Positions 43,012-51,898 of a stretch of 64,000 bases of DNA are shown one piece after another. Position 1 is the stretch's first letter, and each line of letters opens with the position of its first letter. The stretch spans positions 253,464 through 317,463 of the forward strand of contig NZ_JBNPXV010000006.1 of assembly GCF_050433125.1 (NCBI RefSeq), given 5' to 3'. The position numbers and the translations under genes are program-made. This stretch comes from Roseimarinus sediminis. Its GTDB lineage: Bacteria; Bacteroidota; Bacteroidia; Bacteroidales; Prolixibacteraceae. Below the pieces are notes generated by a model that worked only from the letters and a program-made list of their open reading frames with translations, was not told the origin of the DNA and made no database searches.

Positions 43012-44331
43012 TTATGTGAAAATTTGCTCTATCACGGCACCCCGATAATAATGTTTCAAAATTTCTTCAAGTGTATAAGCCTGTCTGCTCATCACTGCGG
43101 CACCTATCTGGCACATGCCAACTCCATGTCCCCAGCCTGCCCCATGCAGAGTGAAAGCTGATGGCAAGTCCCGATTTGCATGAAAATGTTTTTCAACAGT
43201 GAAGGCTGAGCTGTAAAGATGGCTTTCCGACAGCCACTTTCTGATTTCGAGTTCCTTTCCTACAGTTATTATTTTTTTTGTACCTATTATTTTTAAACGG
43301 ACAATTCTGCCCGAAGGTCCTCTTTGAATGGGAAGCAAATCGACGATTGGTCCAAAATCGATCCCCGATTTTCTTTTTAGCAGCGCGGCCAGTTCTTCCT
43401 GTTGGTATTCAAGCTTCCATCGGTAAAAGTCGGTGGTGCTGCGGTCGAAATCAATCAATACCTGGCTGAGCACTTCGGGGGCGCTGGTGTTGCAAAAGGC
43501 CTCAGGACTTGAGGTGTAATAATCCGACAGTTCCGGGTCAATCTTATTATCCTTATTGACTGCATCTCTTACCGAGCTCAGATAAGGAATGGTAAGGGCT
43601 TGCCACGCATTTTCGAAATCTTCGCTAAAGCCACCGCAGCATTTTGAAAAGCGGGCATCGCAAATTTCATTGTTGTACATTAGAACCTGTCCGCGGGTGG
43701 CGTCAACAGCTTTTTGTGCATTGTCCGAAAGCACCTTGGTAATACCCTGATAGCGCTGGCAATGGTCATCGGCACACACATCGAAGGTATGATGATCTTC
43801 ACGGTCGTACCAGCGTACAATTTCGCCTGCTTTTGTTTCATCAGGTATTTGCTGTGCTGTTGAACTCTTATCCTTTTTGTTGTTGATTTGTGCCAGCAGC
43901 CAGCTTCGCGAAACAATGGCATGTACTTTCAGCAGGGTCAGGTCGTTCATGGCACTCATTTCACTCGAAATAACACTTTTCAGATATGCTTCCAGTGGAA
44001 TCAGGTTGAGTACCCTGATTGCATCGTCTTCGATTTGCAAAGTCAGATTGCCTTCAAATTCCTGATTTTCCTCTTGTTGCCAATGAAAGCCAATGCCGAT
44101 GCTTACATTTTTTATGATGAAGGTCGCATGTTGGTCGGCAGCCTGTAAAGTGATCCTGGTTTGTTTTTGTGCAAAGGAAGTAGAGAACGTATGTTTACTG
44201 AAAGCTGCTGTGTAGCTTCCTGCTGGTACAATCTTTCCTTCGAAAAGGAAGTTCCCTTTTAATTCAAAATGAATTTGCTGCGCTTTCAGCAAGCCTACCT
44301 TTATTTGAGGTTCGGTAGCTTTGGTGCTCAT
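43012..44331 (-). CDS. SpoIID/LytB-domain protein
   Basis: A 439-residue protein with the SpoIID/LytB domain: LIPLEAYLKSVISSEMSAMN, LLKVHAIVSRSWLLAQ, the DVCADDHCQRYQG segment, ATRGQVLMYNNEICDARFSK with CCGGFSED, and C-terminal GAGWGHGVGMCQIGAAVMSR. In Bacillus SpoIID is a lytic transglycosylase acting on denuded glycan; the family also includes amidase enhancers. No clear signal peptide is visible, unusual if it acts on the wall. It lies 10 nt downstream of the DUF4922 gene; this pairing is one I recall as recurrent in Bacteroidota. Confidence 0.88.
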   Translation of the reverse strand: MSTKATEPQIKVGLLKAQQIHFELKGNFLFEGKIVPAGSYTAAFSKHTFSTSFAQKQTRITLQAADQHATFIIKNVSIGIGFHWQQEENQEFEGNLTLQIEDDAIRVLNLIPLEAYLKSVISSEMSAMNDLTLLKVHAIVSRSWLLAQINNKKDKSSTAQQIPDETKAGEIVRWYDREDHHTFDVCADDHCQRYQGITKVLSDNAQKAVDATRGQVLMYNNEICDARFSKCCGGFSEDFENAWQALTIPYLSSVRDAVNKDNKIDPELSDYYTSSPEAFCNTSAPEVLSQVLIDFDRSTTDFYRWKLEYQQEELAALLKRKSGIDFGPIVDLLPIQRGPSGRIVRLKIIGTKKIITVGKELEIRKWLSESHLYSSAFTVEKHFHANRDLPSAFTLHGAGWGHGVGMCQIGAAVMSRQAYTLEEILKHYYRGAVIEQIFT

Positions 44332-44341
44332 TGGTCTGAAT

Positions 44342-45313
44342 TTAGAATAGGTTTAGCGTTTCAATCGACAAACTGGTGTCATCAAAGATACCAATAATCG
44401 CAGCTTTGTCAATCTTTTCAAAGTCTTCTTTACGGGGCGTTACCAGTATGCCGGCCAGCTCAACACTTGCCGGACTTACCAGAAGCTGTTCGGCTCCCTG
44501 ACTGTAAAAACACTTCGGACGGCGGGCCTTCCGCGGGAAAATGATTAGCTGATAAATTCCATTTTCATAGTTTGCCAGCAGGTTTATCCCGGGTTCGGGC
44601 GAACTGGCCTTGAGGGGCAGCTGTGCCACAAATTTTCTGAAATAGCGATCTGTTTCATTGATCTGCTCCGATTCGATAAGGACAAAATCGCGTAGTGAAT
44701 GCCTGCCGTAAAATACTTTCACCCCAGGTTCGTCTACTTGTTTTGAAAGCCGGTGCTGTTGATTTTTTAGTTCTGCATTTACTGGCAGGTATTTTTTAAC
44801 GACCGCCTGGAAATGAAAATGATCGGGTGCCGAGGCACCGCATTCCGGACCGTTGTAGAAGATGGTGTAAGCTTCGAGATTTTTGGCAATTGAGAGCATG
44901 TCGGCAATCCGGTTTTCAATGAGCTGGGGGCAGTGTTGCAAATCGGAAATGGTAAGGTGCCGGTCGAAAATGGGGTAGGGATTGATGAGCAGCAGGTAGG
45001 AATTGCGCAGCAACAATCCTTTTTGTTCCGATGGCAGGTTTTCGGTGCACAGAAAACAGGGGCGCTGTTCAATGCTTCGAGGGCTTAAATCGGCAAAGGT
45101 GCTGCGGGCACGTGCGGCATTGTGTTGAACGTCAATACTGAATGTCCCAAAGTTGAAAGTCCGCCTTTCAATGTGTTCCAGTTGATGGTAGTGATTGCGT
45201 GCCAACGGCCAGTCGTTCAGCTGCTGAACATACAGCTGTTCAATTGCGTCGGACCACGAAAGATGATCCTTCTTATTACTTATTTGAGGCAGTGATGCTT
45301 GTTTTTTGGTCAT
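44342..45313 (-). CDS. DUF4922 protein, HIT/GalT-like
   Basis: A 323-residue cytosolic protein. NGPECGASAPDHFHFQ resembles the nucleotide-binding HxHxQ loop of the HIT/GalT superfamily, and the CFLCTENLPSEQKGLLL segment resembles the metal-binding CxxC region of GalT-like phosphorylases such as GDP-L-galactose phosphorylase. The family (DUF4922) is uncharacterised as far as I know. It likely handles a nucleotide- or phosphosugar (inference). It precedes the SpoIID gene by 10 nt, suggesting a shared path in wall-sugar metabolism. Confidence 0.78.
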   Translation of the reverse strand: MTKKQASLPQISNKKDHLSWSDAIEQLYVQQLNDWPLARNHYHQLEHIERRTFNFGTFSIDVQHNAARARSTFADLSPRSIEQRPCFLCTENLPSEQKGLLLRNSYLLLINPYPIFDRHLTISDLQHCPQLIENRIADMLSIAKNLEAYTIFYNGPECGASAPDHFHFQAVVKKYLPVNAELKNQQHRLSKQVDEPGVKVFYGRHSLRDFVLIESEQINETDRYFRKFVAQLPLKASSPEPGINLLANYENGIYQLIIFPRKARRPKCFYSQGAEQLLVSPASVELAGILVTPRKEDFEKIDKAAIIGIFDDTSLSIETLNLF

Positions 45314-45398
45314 GATGTTTTACTGTGTAGCCAACAAAGCGCTTGTTACTACCAATTGCGTTTTCAATATTAGCGCTTTTCTCTGCCATTGTCAACTT

Positions 45399-46109
45399 CT
45401 ACAAGGTCAGTTCAAATCCGTTGTAGGTTTCAAATTTCCAGATTTCGGCTACCGTATTGATGTCGATTTCGTAAGGTTTGTAGTTGCGGTTGCTCGATAC
45501 CAGCAGGAGTTTTCGTTGTTCTTCGGTGTTGTAAACTAGCTTGAAAACAATGCCCTCGTCGCGGGTAACCACGATGCAGGGAGTTCCGTTTTTAATGCTT
45601 GTCCAGTCCTGAATGTACGAACAGGTAACCCACGAACCTTCGCTAAGCGGAAGCATCGAGTCGCCTCTGATCTGGAAACAACGGTAGCTTTTTTGCTGGT
45701 CGAGAAAGGGCAGCTTAAAACGGGGCAGTTTTGCGATAAATCCGACGTCGCCGTAATTCGTTGTGTAGCCTGCCTGGGCCTTTACCGGTACCAGTTCAAT
45801 GTTCTCATCCCCTCCGGTGTCGACCGACACCGTGAGCAGGCGGAGCTGGCTTCCGGTAAGATCAACTTCGTATCCCTTGTCAATTTGTGAAAGCTGAAAT
45901 TCAGAAAGTTTGCTCAAATCGTAACGCAGAAGTACATCGATAGAAACATGAAAATATTCGGCCATCCTTATCAGTACTTTGAAGGGGGGCTGAACTTTTT
46001 TTTCGTATCCGGCCAGCGTGGTGCGGGTAATGCCCAGGTCGGCAGCCAGATCGGTCTGCGAAATCCGTTTTCGGGTTCGCAGGAATTTTAAGTTCCCGGC
46101 AAAAAACAT
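45399..46109 (-). CDS. XRE-type repressor with LexA-like S24 self-cleavage domain
   Basis: A 236-residue regulator. Residues 6-60 are a Cro/cI-type helix-turn-helix (RISQTDLAADLGITRTTLAG). The C-terminal half is a peptidase S24 domain with an Ala-Gly cleavage site (VKAQAGY, Ala113-Gly114), the catalytic serine in IRGDSMLPL (Ser151) and the lysine in IVFKLVY (Lys190). These spacings are close to those of E. coli LexA. It is divergent from dinB and dnaE with a candidate operator between, so it is probably their damage-responsive repressor, self-cleaved with RecA help (inference). Confidence 0.88.
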   Translation of the reverse strand: MFFAGNLKFLRTRKRISQTDLAADLGITRTTLAGYEKKVQPPFKVLIRMAEYFHVSIDVLLRYDLSKLSEFQLSQIDKGYEVDLTGSQLRLLTVSVDTGGDENIELVPVKAQAGYTTNYGDVGFIAKLPRFKLPFLDQQKSYRCFQIRGDSMLPLSEGSWVTCSYIQDWTSIKNGTPCIVVTRDEGIVFKLVYNTEEQRKLLLVSSNRNYKPYEIDINTVAEIWKFETYNGFELTL

Positions 46110-46123
46110 GCTTTCATTTTTTC

Positions 46124-46131
46124 CAAAGATA
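46124..46131 (-). promoter_or_regulatory. Promoter -7 box of the S24 repressor gene
   Basis: The minus strand reads TATCTTTG, an exact TAnnTTTG match, 14 nt upstream of the repressor ATG. The palindrome at 46139-46155 overlaps where its -33 region would be. Confidence 0.5.
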
Positions 46132-46138
46132 AGAAATA

Positions 46139-46155
46139 TGTCTAAATTATAGTCA
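46139..46155. promoter_or_regulatory. Candidate SOS-type operator between repressor and dinB
   Basis: TGTCTAAATTATAGTCA is an imperfect 17-bp palindrome with half-sites TGTCTA and TGACTA (reverse strand) around a 5-bp centre. It lies 7 nt upstream of the repressor -7 box and 26 nt upstream of the dinB ATG, so one bound dimer could control both directions. Confidence 0.4.
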
Positions 46156-46181
46156 GAAAAATGACGATAATATCGACAGCG

Positions 46182-47324
46182 ATGAACAAGACCATTCTAC
46201 ATCTCGACCTGGATACTTTTTTTGTGTCGTGCGAAAGGCTGACCGACAGCCGGCTGAATAATCGTCCGGTACTGATCGGGGGGACCTCAGATCGTGGAGT
46301 GGTAGCGGCATGCAGTTATGAAGCCAGGCAATTCGGAATCCACTCGGCCATGCCCATGAAAATGGCGCGTATGCTTTGTCCGCAGGCCATCGTTATCAGG
46401 GGCGACGGCAGCACCTACAGCCGTTTTTCGGGCATGGTAACCGACATTATCCGTGAAAAGGCTCCCTTGTTCGAGAAATCATCGATCGATGAGTTTTACC
46501 TCGATATTAGCGGGATGGATCGTTATGTGTCACAAAGTTACCTGTGGGCAAAAGAACTACGCGAGAAGATCATTCATGAAACCCACCTACCTATTTCCTT
46601 TGGTCTGTCGGTGAACAAAACGGTGTCGAAAATCGGAACAGGCGAGGCCAAACCCAATAATCACAAGTACATAGAAAAGGGGACAGAAATGCCTTTTCTG
46701 GCTCCATTGTCGATCAGAAAAATACCGATGATAGGAAACCAGACCTACCATAAGTTGAGGAATCTGGGTGTGGAGCGGATTAAAACGCTACAGGAAATGC
46801 CGGTTGAAATGATGGAAAGTGTGTTGGGCAAGAACGGCCAGGTGATCTGGAAAAAAGCCCGGGGAATTGATAATTCACCGGTAGTGGCCTATCACGAACG
46901 CAAATCAATTTCAAGCGAAAGAACCTTTGAAAAAGATACTACCGATGTGATCAGGCTCAGAAGTATGGTGGTAGGGATGGCCGAGAAACTGGCTTATCAG
47001 TTGCGAAGTGAACAAAAACTAACGGCTTGTGTATCGGTGAAAATTCGCTATTCCGATTTTCAAACCCACAGCAAACAAAAGATGATTCCCTATACATCGC
47101 TCGATCATACGCTGATTGAAACCGTGCTCGACCTGTTCGATTCGCTTTATCAACGCCGGGTACTACTGCGGCTTATCGGGGTGCGTTTCAGTCATTTGGT
47201 GGGAGGAACTTATCAGATGCGGCTTTTCGAAGATTCTGAAAAGCTGATCAGACTTTATCAGGCCATGGACAGTATGCGCAAGCGCTATGGCGACGACGCG
47301 GTGAAAAGGGCTGTTTCATTATAA
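46182..47324 (+). CDS. dinB: Y-family DNA polymerase (DinB/Pol IV type)
   Basis: A 380-residue translesion polymerase. Catalytic carboxylates are in HLDLDTFFVSCE (Asp9) and SSIDEFYLDISGM (Asp-Glu), the steric-gate aromatic follows the first motif, and FGLSVNKTVSKIGTGEAKPN precedes the helix-hairpin-helix. A QMRLF sequence near the C-terminus fits a beta-clamp-binding motif. I chose ATG 46182 (MNKTILHLDLDTFF) over 46161. It is 23 nt upstream of a short dnaE and divergent from an S24 repressor, so the three form a damage-tolerance cassette. Confidence 0.93.
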   Translation: MNKTILHLDLDTFFVSCERLTDSRLNNRPVLIGGTSDRGVVAACSYEARQFGIHSAMPMKMARMLCPQAIVIRGDGSTYSRFSGMVTDIIREKAPLFEKSSIDEFYLDISGMDRYVSQSYLWAKELREKIIHETHLPISFGLSVNKTVSKIGTGEAKPNNHKYIEKGTEMPFLAPLSIRKIPMIGNQTYHKLRNLGVERIKTLQEMPVEMMESVLGKNGQVIWKKARGIDNSPVVAYHERKSISSERTFEKDTTDVIRLRSMVVGMAEKLAYQLRSEQKLTACVSVKIRYSDFQTHSKQKMIPYTSLDHTLIETVLDLFDSLYQRRVLLRLIGVRFSHLVGGTYQMRLFEDSEKLIRLYQAMDSMRKRYGDDAVKRAVSL

Positions 47325-47347
47325 ATTCATTTTTGAAGTCATAAACG

Positions 47348-50290
47348 ATGCTTTTAAATTGTCATACCTACTATAGTTTTAAATACGGGACGCTATCAAT
47401 TGAGGAATTGTTGAAAGTGGTTTCGCAAAACGGATTTTCAAGCCTTGCACTCACCGACATTAATAACACTTCGGCCTGCATCGACTTTATACGAAGGGCG
47501 GCGGAATTTAAAGTAAAGCCGGTAATTGGCATCGATTTTCGAAACGGCATACAGCAGCTGTTTGTGGCCATTGCCCGTAACAACAAGGGATTTGCCGAAA
47601 TGAATGCCTTTCTCACTGAGCATTTGCATCAGAAAAAGACCTTGCCGGCTCAGGCACCTGCTTTCCTGCATTCGTGGGTCGTATATCCTTTTCAAATGGA
47701 AGAAAGAGCCTTGAATGAAAATGAATTCATGGGCGTGGGGGTGAACGATCTGAGTCGCCTGCCCTTTTCATTCTGGAAGGATTATCCTGAGAAACTGGTA
47801 ATCATGCAGCCCCTTACTTTTCGGCATAAAAAGGATTACAATGCCCACCGGCTCTTACGTGCCATCGACAACAATATTCTGCTGAGCAGGTTGCCCCGAT
47901 CGGAACAGGCAGTTTTTGAACAGGAACAGCTGATGTCGTCTGCTGATCTGGAAAAATATTTTTCGGATTATCCTTTGCTCATTGAAAATACCCAAGGTCT
48001 GCTCGACCAATGTGAGATTGATTTCGATTTTGGCAGCAACAAAAACAAGCGCTTTTTTACCCGGTCGGAAGAAGAAGATTTCGAGCTGCTGAAAAAGGCA
48101 AGCTACGAAGGAATGGCTTACCGCTACGATGCTCCCGACGATGTAGTATTCGACCGACTCGATAAAGAACTGAAGGTGATCAGGGACATGGGTTTTTGTG
48201 CCTATTTTCTGATTAATTGGGATTTGGTGAATTACGCCCGCAGCCGGAATTATTTCTATGTAGGTCGCGGCAGCGGAGCCAACAGTCTGGTGGCTTACCT
48301 GTTGAGAATTACCAATGTCGACCCCATTGAGCTCGATCTCTATTTTGAACGCTTTATCAATCCATACCGTACTTCGCCTCCCGATTTTGACATCGATTTT
48401 TCGTGGACCGACCGTGATGATGTTACCCGCTATTTGTTTGAAAAATACGGTTACGAACACACGGTTTTACTGGGAACCTACATTACTTTCAACCATAAAT
48501 CGGCCTATCGCGAAATAGGCAAGGTTTTTGGCCTGCCCGATGAAGAAATCAAGCGTTTGCAGAATAATCCCGATCCGAAACAAGCCGATCAGTACGGGAA
48601 ATGGGTGATCATGTACAGCAATTACATCGAAGGATTTCCCAGTCAGTGCAGCATCCACAGCAGTGGCATCCTGATTTCGGAAACGCCGGTCAGAAATTTT
48701 ACAGCCACAGAGCTGATGCCCAAGGGTTTTCCTTCGACGCAGTTCGACATGTATGTGGCTGAGGATGTCGGGCTGCATAAGTTTGACATTCTGAGCCAGC
48801 GTGGTTTGGGCAAAATTCGCGATGCGGTCCTGATGATCAGGAAAAATCGTGGGCTCCATATCGATATCGACAATCCCCGTTTATTTATGAACGACGAGAG
48901 TGTAAAGCACCTTTTGAAGCGCGGTCAGGCCATTGGCTGTTTCTATGTTGAATCGCCCGCCATGCGCATGTTGCTTACCAAACTGAGAGCTGGCGATTAC
49001 CGGAGCCTGGTGGCGGCGAGCTCCATCATCAGGCCGGGTGTGGCGCAAAGCGGAATGATGCGCGAGTACATTTTGCGCTTTCAAAATAAGAACCTTCGTG
49101 ATCATGCACGGGCCGAATTGCCCGAACTGTACGAAATACTGGAAGAAACTTACGGTGTGATGGTTTACCAGGAAGATGTGATCAAGGTGGCCCATTATTT
49201 CGCAGGGCTTACCCTCGATGAGGCCGACGTGCTTCGACGCGGGATGTCGTGGAAATTCCGTGAACGAAATGAATTCTGGAAAGTAAAAGAGAAATTCTTC
49301 TCCAACTGTTTCAGAAAAGGCTACGACGAAAGTAAAGTATCGGAAATATGGAAGCAGATTGAGAGTTTTGCCAATTATGCCTTTGCCAAAGGACATTCGG
49401 CCAGTTATGCGGTAGAGAGTTTTCAGGCCCTGTACCTGAAGGCTTATTTCCCGGTCGAATACATGACTGCTACGTTGAATAACGGCGGTGGTTTTTATTC
49501 TCCACAGCTGTATCTGCATGAAGCACGGCTTCAGGGCGCAAAAATTGAAAAGCCCTGCATCAACCGCAGTGAGTGGCTCAACGTGGTTGACGGTGATACC
49601 ATTTATCTGGGATTCTACCTGCTGCATGAACTGGAACAGTCGAATGTACGTGCTATTCTGCTTGAAAGAATGAAGGGAGGCGCTTTTACCGATTTGCCCG
49701 ATTTTTTGAAACGGGTTCAGCTGTCGGTCGAACAGTTATCAATACTGATCCGGATCGGGGCCTTTCGTTTTACACAGAAATTAAAGAAAGAATTGCTGTG
49801 GGACATTCATTACCGATTAAAGCGGAAACCCCACAACAGTAAAAGTCCGGTGCTTTTTGCCCCCGAAGTAAAGGAATTTAAACTGCCGGCCTTGTGGCAG
49901 CATCAGCTCGACGATGCTTTCGACGAAATGGAGATCATGGGCTTTACCCTGCAATCGCCCTTCGATCTGGTAGAACATACACGTGAAAACAAAACGCTGG
50001 CCAGCAATTTACCGACGTTGATTGGCAGCTATGTGTCGGTAACGGGATTTTTGATCACCCGCAAACCTACCCGAAGCAGTAGTGGCGGAACCATGTATTT
50101 TGGAACCTGGCTCGACCGCGAAGGGCAGTGGATCGATACCGTTCATTTTACCCATGTAGCCAAGCAGTATCCCTTTCGCGGTCCCGGCTGTTACCACATC
50201 GAAGGCAAGGTGATGGAAGAATATGGTTTTATCAGCATCGAGGTATACCGCATGTTCAGGTTGAAATCAAAAAACCTGGAGGAAGTATGA
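47348..50290 (+). CDS. dnaE: Short DNA polymerase III alpha-like subunit (accessory DnaE)
   Basis: A 980-residue C-family polymerase, shorter than a replicative DnaE (E. coli 1160). The PHP domain at the N-terminus (CHTYYSFKYGTLS, LTDINN where active PHP domains have DH) has lost metal ligands. The polymerase triad is kept: PDFDIDF (Asp346, Asp348) and HKFDIL (Asp480). Also seen are GRGSGANSLVAYLLRI, FAKGHSASYAVESFQ and a C-terminal OB-fold (GSYVSVTGFLITRKP, HIEGKVMEEYGF). Downstream of dinB and under a LexA-like repressor, it is probably an error-prone DnaE working with DinB, analogous to ImuB-DnaE2 (inference). Confidence 0.9.
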   Translation: MLLNCHTYYSFKYGTLSIEELLKVVSQNGFSSLALTDINNTSACIDFIRRAAEFKVKPVIGIDFRNGIQQLFVAIARNNKGFAEMNAFLTEHLHQKKTLPAQAPAFLHSWVVYPFQMEERALNENEFMGVGVNDLSRLPFSFWKDYPEKLVIMQPLTFRHKKDYNAHRLLRAIDNNILLSRLPRSEQAVFEQEQLMSSADLEKYFSDYPLLIENTQGLLDQCEIDFDFGSNKNKRFFTRSEEEDFELLKKASYEGMAYRYDAPDDVVFDRLDKELKVIRDMGFCAYFLINWDLVNYARSRNYFYVGRGSGANSLVAYLLRITNVDPIELDLYFERFINPYRTSPPDFDIDFSWTDRDDVTRYLFEKYGYEHTVLLGTYITFNHKSAYREIGKVFGLPDEEIKRLQNNPDPKQADQYGKWVIMYSNYIEGFPSQCSIHSSGILISETPVRNFTATELMPKGFPSTQFDMYVAEDVGLHKFDILSQRGLGKIRDAVLMIRKNRGLHIDIDNPRLFMNDESVKHLLKRGQAIGCFYVESPAMRMLLTKLRAGDYRSLVAASSIIRPGVAQSGMMREYILRFQNKNLRDHARAELPELYEILEETYGVMVYQEDVIKVAHYFAGLTLDEADVLRRGMSWKFRERNEFWKVKEKFFSNCFRKGYDESKVSEIWKQIESFANYAFAKGHSASYAVESFQALYLKAYFPVEYMTATLNNGGGFYSPQLYLHEARLQGAKIEKPCINRSEWLNVVDGDTIYLGFYLLHELEQSNVRAILLERMKGGAFTDLPDFLKRVQLSVEQLSILIRIGAFRFTQKLKKELLWDIHYRLKRKPHNSKSPVLFAPEVKEFKLPALWQHQLDDAFDEMEIMGFTLQSPFDLVEHTRENKTLASNLPTLIGSYVSVTGFLITRKPTRSSSGGTMYFGTWLDREGQWIDTVHFTHVAKQYPFRGPGCYHIEGKVMEEYGFISIEVYRMFRLKSKNLEEV

Positions 50291-50423
50291 AGAATTAGTA
50301 ATCAATGGCAGAGGATTGTATGAATAATCGGTATGCTTTTTTCTTTTAAGCGTAAATAAAGCTGATAAAATCTTCTATCTGTTTTCCAGGTGTTTTTTAT
50401 CTTGCGAGCTGATTCAAAAAACC

Positions 50424-51284
50424 ATGAGTGAAGAAATCTTACGTAAGCCCGAATGGCTTAAAATCAAACTTCCCAAAGGAACTAATTTTAAGGAAGTAAA
50501 GGACATTGTAGCGCGTTATCATTTGCATACCATTTGCACCAGCGGTAAATGCCCCAACATGGGCGAATGCTGGGCAGCACGTACTGCAACCCTGATGATA
50601 CTGGGAGACATCTGTACCCGAAGTTGCAAGTTTTGCGCAACTCAAAGCGGGAAGCCGCTTCCACCTGATGAAAAGGAGCCGGAGAATGTTGCCAAATCGA
50701 TACAACTGATGGGGCTTAAACATGCGGTAATCACTTCGGTCGACCGCGATGATTTGCCCGATAAGGGCGCCGGGCACTGGAAAAAAACCATCGAAGCAAT
50801 TAAAAAAATCAATCCCGAAACGACCATGGAAGTACTGATTCCCGATTTTGATGGTGAACCTGAATTGATCGGGCTTGTTATTGATGCCGGACCTAATATT
50901 ATTTCGCATAATTTGGAAACAGTTGCCAGGTTAACGTCACAGGTTAGGAGTCGCGCAAAATACGCTGTGAGTCTGAAGGTGTTGAAGACGATAGCCAACA
51001 GTGGACTGGTAACCAAAAGCGGAATCATGGTCGGTTTGGGTGAAACCCGCGCTGAAGTGTTTGAAACCATGGACGATTTGCTGGCTGTTGGTTGTGAGGT
51101 GTTTACCATCGGGCAATACCTGCAACCCACGAAAGCCCATTTGCCAGTTCAGGAATATGTTCATCCCGATGTGTTTGATGAATACCGGCGGGTTGGTTTG
51201 GAAAAAGGTTTCCGCATTGTGGAAAGTGCCCCCTTGGTTCGTTCAAGTTATCATGCCGAAAAGCATGTGTATAAAAAAGGGTAA
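50424..51284 (+). CDS. lipA: Lipoyl synthase
   Basis: Radical-SAM enzyme that inserts two sulfurs into protein-bound octanoyl chains. The 286-residue product has the auxiliary cluster motif CTSGKCPNMGEC, the radical-SAM motif CTRSCKFC, TSVDRDDLPDKGAGHWKKTI and the C-terminal VRSSYHAE segment with the arginine-serine-x-x-x-serine-type ligand (PLVRSSYHA). All clusters look intact. lipB lies 615 nt downstream, separated from it by a toxin-antitoxin pair. No exact TAnnTTTG box is seen in the 133-nt spacer after dnaE. Confidence 0.96.
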   Translation: MSEEILRKPEWLKIKLPKGTNFKEVKDIVARYHLHTICTSGKCPNMGECWAARTATLMILGDICTRSCKFCATQSGKPLPPDEKEPENVAKSIQLMGLKHAVITSVDRDDLPDKGAGHWKKTIEAIKKINPETTMEVLIPDFDGEPELIGLVIDAGPNIISHNLETVARLTSQVRSRAKYAVSLKVLKTIANSGLVTKSGIMVGLGETRAEVFETMDDLLAVGCEVFTIGQYLQPTKAHLPVQEYVHPDVFDEYRRVGLEKGFRIVESAPLVRSSYHAEKHVYKKG

Positions 51285-51315
51285 GGGCTTAGAAACAGTC
51301 GGATGATGTTTTTCG

Positions 51316-51323
51316 TACCTTTG
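51316..51323 (+). promoter_or_regulatory. Promoter -7 box of the toxin-antitoxin pair
   Basis: TACCTTTG is an exact TAnnTTTG match, 16 nt upstream of the antitoxin ATG. It suggests the module carries its own promoter and may also feed lipB. Confidence 0.55.
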
Positions 51324-51339
51324 AAAAAAGCTAAATAGT

Positions 51340-51561
51340 ATGTTATCGTTTAAAGGAGTTTTCGACGGAGATAAAGTAAGACTCATTGATAAGCCCACAG
51401 ATAAAAAAAAATACAAGGTGATTGTAACTTTTGTGGAGGAAATCGGTGTTGACGATGAAATACGTGAGTTTGCTTCACAAACAGATGGTTTGGATTTCTG
51501 GAAGGTTGAAGATGAAGACCTGTATCAGGATTATCTGCCTAACAAAAAATCAAAGAGATGA
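51340..51561 (+). CDS. Putative antitoxin of a MazF-type module
   Basis: A 73-residue acidic protein (MLSFKGVFDGDKVRLID, then KYKVIVTFVEEIG). The N-terminal half looks like the short AF2212/MazE-like strand-rich antitoxins, and the C-terminal half (EDEDLYQDYLPNKKS) is a likely disordered toxin-binding tail. The identification rests mainly on its position: it overlaps the toxin gene by 4 nt (ATGA), the usual antitoxin-first order. The module is visibly more AT-rich than lipA and lipB on either side. Confidence 0.7.
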   Translation: MLSFKGVFDGDKVRLIDKPTDKKKYKVIVTFVEEIGVDDEIREFASQTDGLDFWKVEDEDLYQDYLPNKKSKR

Positions 51562-51884
51562 GGACCGGAGACATAATTCTGATTCCTTTTCCTTTTGCTG
51601 AGTCTAACAGAGTTAAAGCTAGACCGGCTGTACTCATATCGAAGACAGCAGACCTTTGCATGGATTTTGTATTAGCCGCAATAAGTTGCGTTATTCCTAA
51701 ACAGCTATCCCGGAATGAAATGATTATTTATCCTGATTCAATAAATAATCTCCGGGCAGTTTCAGTGATTAAGATAGACCGTATTGTTACTCTTAAGGCT
51801 AATAGTGTAATTGCTAGATTAGGGCAACTGAAAAAAGACGAGCTAATTGTATTTAAAAGAAAATTTAGAGAATTGGTTGAATAG
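51558..51884 (+). CDS. MazF/PemK-family toxin endoribonuclease
   Basis: A 108-residue protein with the MazF/PemK fold pattern: MRTGDIILIPFPFAES (the GDI-x4-PF start), RVKARPAVLISKTAD (conserved Arg of the catalytic pocket), a central strand LAAISC, and AVSVIKIDRIVTLKANSVIARLG with LKKDELIVFKRKF. Members cleave single-stranded mRNA at short motifs; the specificity here is unknown. It overlaps its antitoxin by 4 nt and ends 14 nt before lipB, so toxin and lipB may share a transcript. Confidence 0.88.
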   Translation: MRTGDIILIPFPFAESNRVKARPAVLISKTADLCMDFVLAAISCVIPKQLSRNEMIIYPDSINNLRAVSVIKIDRIVTLKANSVIARLGQLKKDELIVFKRKFRELVE

Positions 51885-51898
51885 TTTATTGTTTAGCG

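Noticed and set aside
48881..49627. 248-codon antisense frame opposite dnaE
   Set aside because: Long antisense frames are expected opposite this codon usage; dnaE is intact on the other strand.
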